Below, piece after piece: positions 61,527 to 64,000 of a DNA stretch of 64,000 nucleotides (its first letter is position 1; each line of letters starts with the position of its first letter). This stretch comes from Phoronis australis (lineage: Eukaryota > Phoronida > Phoronidae): NCBI GenBank assembly GCA_002633005.1, contig NMRA01000317.1:425366-489365 (forward strand), in the 5' to 3' direction. The position numbers and the translations under genes are program-made. Under the pieces are notes generated by a model that was not told the origin of the DNA, did no database searches, and was given only the letters and a program-made list of their open reading frames with translations.

Positions 61527-62049
61527 TATTTTTCAAATAACCGTTCGGTACTCAGTTCTCCCCATTTTATAATGCATAAGCCAACCGGCGCGTCACCAAT
61601 CCTGCATAGCACAAAAATGACCAGTGACCTGGTTAAAGCTACGAACGTTACGTGTACAGATAACCTAATTGTATAAAACATTGATTACCATTTCAAACGT
61701 GAAAATGACGTTAGTTGGGTTTATTGACGACTATGTTGTAAAGCGTACGAACGGCACTGAAACATCGTTGTAATTTATTTCCACGGGTAATTCTATATTC
61801 AATTCATCGGTTTGGGATCAAACTCAAGCAAGGGGTTGGTTACTAGTCATAATAGATCATTTTCGATTATAATCGACCATCGCCCATCACTAGAAACGCG
61901 TGCAAGCACACATGAGACTTATTAGCATAGAAAAGCAAAACGTCGCCACTGAAATGAGTGGACTTCGAGTGCCTTGTTTTACGAAACGCATCCCTGGTGA
62001 TGTACAGTAACTGACCTGCTATGGCATACCTAGTCCTCTCTATTATGAT

Positions 62050-62170
62050 AACAACCTCCTGTTAGAGCCTGGCTAAAAAGCAAGATTTCGCGAGATTACG
62101 TGAGATATTGCCGTGTATTTTAAATGAGAACACGCGACTTTAGCTAGGTCACTGAACGCACGCCTGAACT
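62050..62170 (-). mobile_element. CGTTCAGTA-family MITE fragment
   Basis: GGCTAAAAAGCAAGATTTCG, then GAGATTACGTGAGATATTGC and TAGCTAGGTCACTGAACGCA match 4625-4746 and the minus strand of 47381-47532. It ends CTGAACGCACGCCTG. Confidence 0.65.
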
Positions 62171-62318
62171 ACAGGTCACGTGTCGGCGGCCTTTCCTTAC
62201 TCGTCCAAACGGGTGTAGGTTAGTTGACTGGACAACATTTCAGATTTGTTTCAAACTTTCGAGGATTGAGTATGGTTACAACTATTATTAAAATCTCATT
62301 GTCTATTTACACTGACCT

Positions 62319-62380
62319 CTTGTCTATTTACATTGTCACGACGTTTCGGTCGGTCTATTCTCCGGTCATCATCAGGTGTT
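62319..62380 (-). ncRNA. Degenerate hammerhead-like motif
   Basis: On the minus strand CTGATGA (62375-62369) is followed after a short C/G stem region (CCGG...CCG) by GAAAC (62347-62343), the two conserved core strings of a hammerhead ribozyme in the right order and spacing. A stem III can be drawn only with a wobble pair, and I cannot close stem I convincingly. Such motifs are common in Penelope-like elements and retrozymes, so this is more likely a repeat relic than a working ribozyme. Confidence 0.3.
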
Positions 62381-62440
62381 CCTTGTTCTTAGACGAGTGA
62401 CCACGGATATGTGGTATACTCATCATGGTGTTTTTTTGAT

Positions 62441-62526
62441 TATACATTGTCCGGAGAAGGATATGAACCCACGACTTCTGAAACTAAGATATTTTAAGTC
62501 CAGCACCTTAACCACTACACCACGGA
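62441..62526 (-). repeat. tRNA-like SINE head
   Basis: On the minus strand CACTCCGTGGTGTAGTGGTT, then AAGGTGCTGGACTTAAAATA resembles a tRNA 5' half with a good box A. GTGGGTTCATATCC is the box-B-like part. The ends do not pair as an acceptor stem. It lies about 190 bp before exon 5. Confidence 0.5.
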
Positions 62527-62713
62527 GTGTGGTTACAGAGCAATGTTTTGTTTCAAATACTTAGATGATTTTGTCATAGTTAATATTTCCTCATGCACTG
62601 TACAAAACAGGGTTTTGGATTTTCCAAAGTATTTTAACAGTCCACGCCGGGCTGTCAAGGTACACACATCAATATTACACAATGCTAAACACTGTTCCCT
62701 CCTTATTTTGTAG

Positions 62714-62777
62714 TGCTGGCATATATCATCAGCTTTACGCCGTACTTTGTCTACTCGCTATGGTGGTGGGTTGACAG
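62714..62777 (+). CDS. Exon 5 of GnRH-type GPCR (rest of TM6, into ECL3)
   Basis: A 64-bp exon with acceptor ttattttgtag|TG and donor GACAG|gtaagt. Its first two bases complete V318. Residues 319-338 are LAYIISFTPYFVYSLWWWVD, and two bases of R339 remain. This is the extracellular half of TM6 with P327 as the 6.50 proline. The WWWVD end resembles the W-Y-W-F-D segment of vertebrate GnRH receptors. The usual Cys-Trp before Thr-Pro is Ser-Phe here (S324, F325), so the 6.48 toggle position is Phe. No TM7 exon with an [N/D]PxxY-type motif was found between 62778 and 64000, so the gene continues beyond the window. Confidence 0.9.
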
Positions 62778-63926
62778 GTAAGTTCTTTTGTTACAACGCG
62801 GCGCACTTAAAAATTAACCAGACGAAAGTTCATGTCTCCGTCATACTAGACACTGTGCTGGTGAATTTCGGCTTGCGATACTGTGTCAGCTGCCATGACG
62901 GGGAATTCCTGACCGAGTACGACCGACGAAACGACATCATGGACCCTAGCATTCCGCAATAACCGAAAAAATGGACGGAATTCTCAGAATCAGACGTTTT
63001 TCACAGAATTAAAGGTTTCGAACATAACGGAAAAAAATTATTAGTAGATACAAGAATTCTTAGATCTTTAGTTTTTAATTACCGAAAATTAAATATATAA
63101 TCAGTGAATTTTGTTACCCGAGAACAATTCTGGTCACGGCTCGATCGGCGATCGCTCATTCCCTTCTAAACTTACCCCCAGTTCAGTCTTGAACTGCCAG
63201 TGCGATTCCGCCAGCGGTTAGTCGCCGTGACAGGAAATTCAATCATTGTCATGTTGTCCGACCAATTTTGACACATACTGTTATACTTTCGAGTTATGTA
63301 CGAGGCACTGCAACCAGCAGGTCACTTTGGCAAACACAACGGCCTCTTATTCGGCATGAACAAATCAAGAAATATAAGAGATGACGCAAACAGGGTGCAA
63401 GTCGAATGTGTGGTTTTTGGTAATATTTTAATACCCAACTACTTGCACAGTTGATTTTAAAGTGAGATTGCGAGTGCACAGCCACAGTACAACACCTAGC
63501 GGGACTCTTGTACGTGGGAACACGTGTGTGCGATACCTGTTTATTTATTTCCATTTGCCAGAAGAAATGATTCTGAAATAAAGTGAATTTTAAGACTTCC
63601 AGTTCTCCGCGATTGTAGCGAGTTTGTGATGGTGTTCGTATCAAACCTTTTCCATACTGGATTTTGAACCTCCACAATCACGCGTAGTCTCACTTTTACT
63701 AACGTTCCAATACATTTTAAAACGAGATAACAACTGAAAAGTGTCTCCTGTCAGCTCTCAGTCAGCTGTTCTCAGTCACAATAACGATTTTTCAATTAGC
63801 AAGAACCTGAGAAGGTTTTCTTCAAAACATTTATCAATGATTTCCTTAATTTCAAGGTCAAGTTTACTGTTAGCGCTCATCGCGTTTCACTGAACTTGAC
63901 CTCATTTAAATAATTCCCACGAGATC
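62778..63926. other. Start of intron 5, nothing recognised
   Basis: No TM7-type exon ([N/D]PxxY) was found on the plus strand. The 127-codon minus frame at 63294-63677 has no recognisable domain and no coding signature. Confidence 0.45.
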
Positions 63927-63927
63927 T

Positions 63928-64000
63928 TAAAGGAGAATGCCACCCGATTTAATTAGACTTTTTTGCCGTCTTAATGCACAACAAAAAAGTACAGCTAAAA
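63928..64000 (+). repeat. TTAAAGGAGAATGCCACCC repeat, cut by window end
   Basis: Matches the minus strand of 30060-30012, including AATTAGACTTTTTTGCC. Only the first 70 or so bases are in the window. Confidence 0.65.

Larger units (their letters stand above)
7853..62777 (+). other. Span of the partial receptor gene with intron layout
   Basis: Five exons join in phases 2, 0, 1, 1 and 2 (bases left over at each exon end). Introns are 8344-26143 (17,800 bp), 26250-52517 (26,268 bp), 52723-55556 (2,834 bp), 55707-62713 (7,007 bp), and from 62778 on (open). Every internal boundary is GT/AG. The joined frame has no stop over 1,016 coding bases. Six of the seven helices are covered. Typical members have about 380-450 residues, so the missing 3' part should hold ECL3, TM7 and the tail. 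No second copy of any receptor exon was noticed in the window. Confidence 0.9.

Overview
This window is eukaryotic. It is AT-rich, has almost no long open reading frames, and is packed with simple repeats, foldback elements, tRNA-derived SINE-like repeats and LINE and LTR retrotransposon debris. Two assembly gaps (N runs) sit inside simple repeats. The one gene I can support is split by very large introns. Gene structure and repeat content suggest a marine invertebrate bilaterian (a hemichordate, amphioxus-like or lophotrochozoan genome would fit). The species cannot be fixed from the sequence alone.

The main content is one plus-strand gene covering nearly the whole window: a class A G-protein-coupled receptor of the GnRH/corazonin/AKH receptor superfamily. 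Five coding exons can be placed: 7853-8343, 26144-26249, 52518-52722, 55557-55706 and 62714-62777. All junctions have GT/AG sites and compatible phases, and together they give 338 codons plus two bases without a stop. The exons encode a glycosylated N-terminus with TM1-TM3, then TM4, ECL2-TM5, ICL3 with the start of TM6, and the rest of TM6 up to ECL3. The final part (TM7 with its [N/D]PxxY-type motif, and the tail) was not found and probably lies past base 64000. The introns are about 17.8, 26.3, 2.8 and 7.0 kb, and the fifth is open-ended. A TATA-like box lies about 75 bp before the start codon.

Layout: 1-7770 is upstream intergenic DNA with foldback elements at 1.3-1.8 and 4.5-4.8 kb. Intron 1 (8344-26143) holds a 70-bp foldback dimer, a hAT-like MITE with a perfect 8-bp target duplication, a GGGGCGGATCC-type element, two LINE 3' ends, and three copies of a composite repeat joining a long-TIR foldback to a tRNA-like head (one at 11.4-12.1 kb, two in tandem at 20.2-21.9 kb). 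Intron 2 (26250-52517) holds satellites with gaps, a decayed LTR-retrotransposon pol fragment flanked by short direct repeats (36.1-38.1 kb), MITEs and a decayed LINE (49.1-51.8 kb). Introns 3 and 4 hold two TIR elements with THAP-like reading frames, an inverted pair of tRNA-like heads, another foldback dimer and a long CA/TG tract. The repeats do not form a functional unit with the receptor; they appear to have accumulated in its introns.

No bacterial-type operons, CRISPR arrays, rRNA genes or convincing functional tRNA genes were seen.
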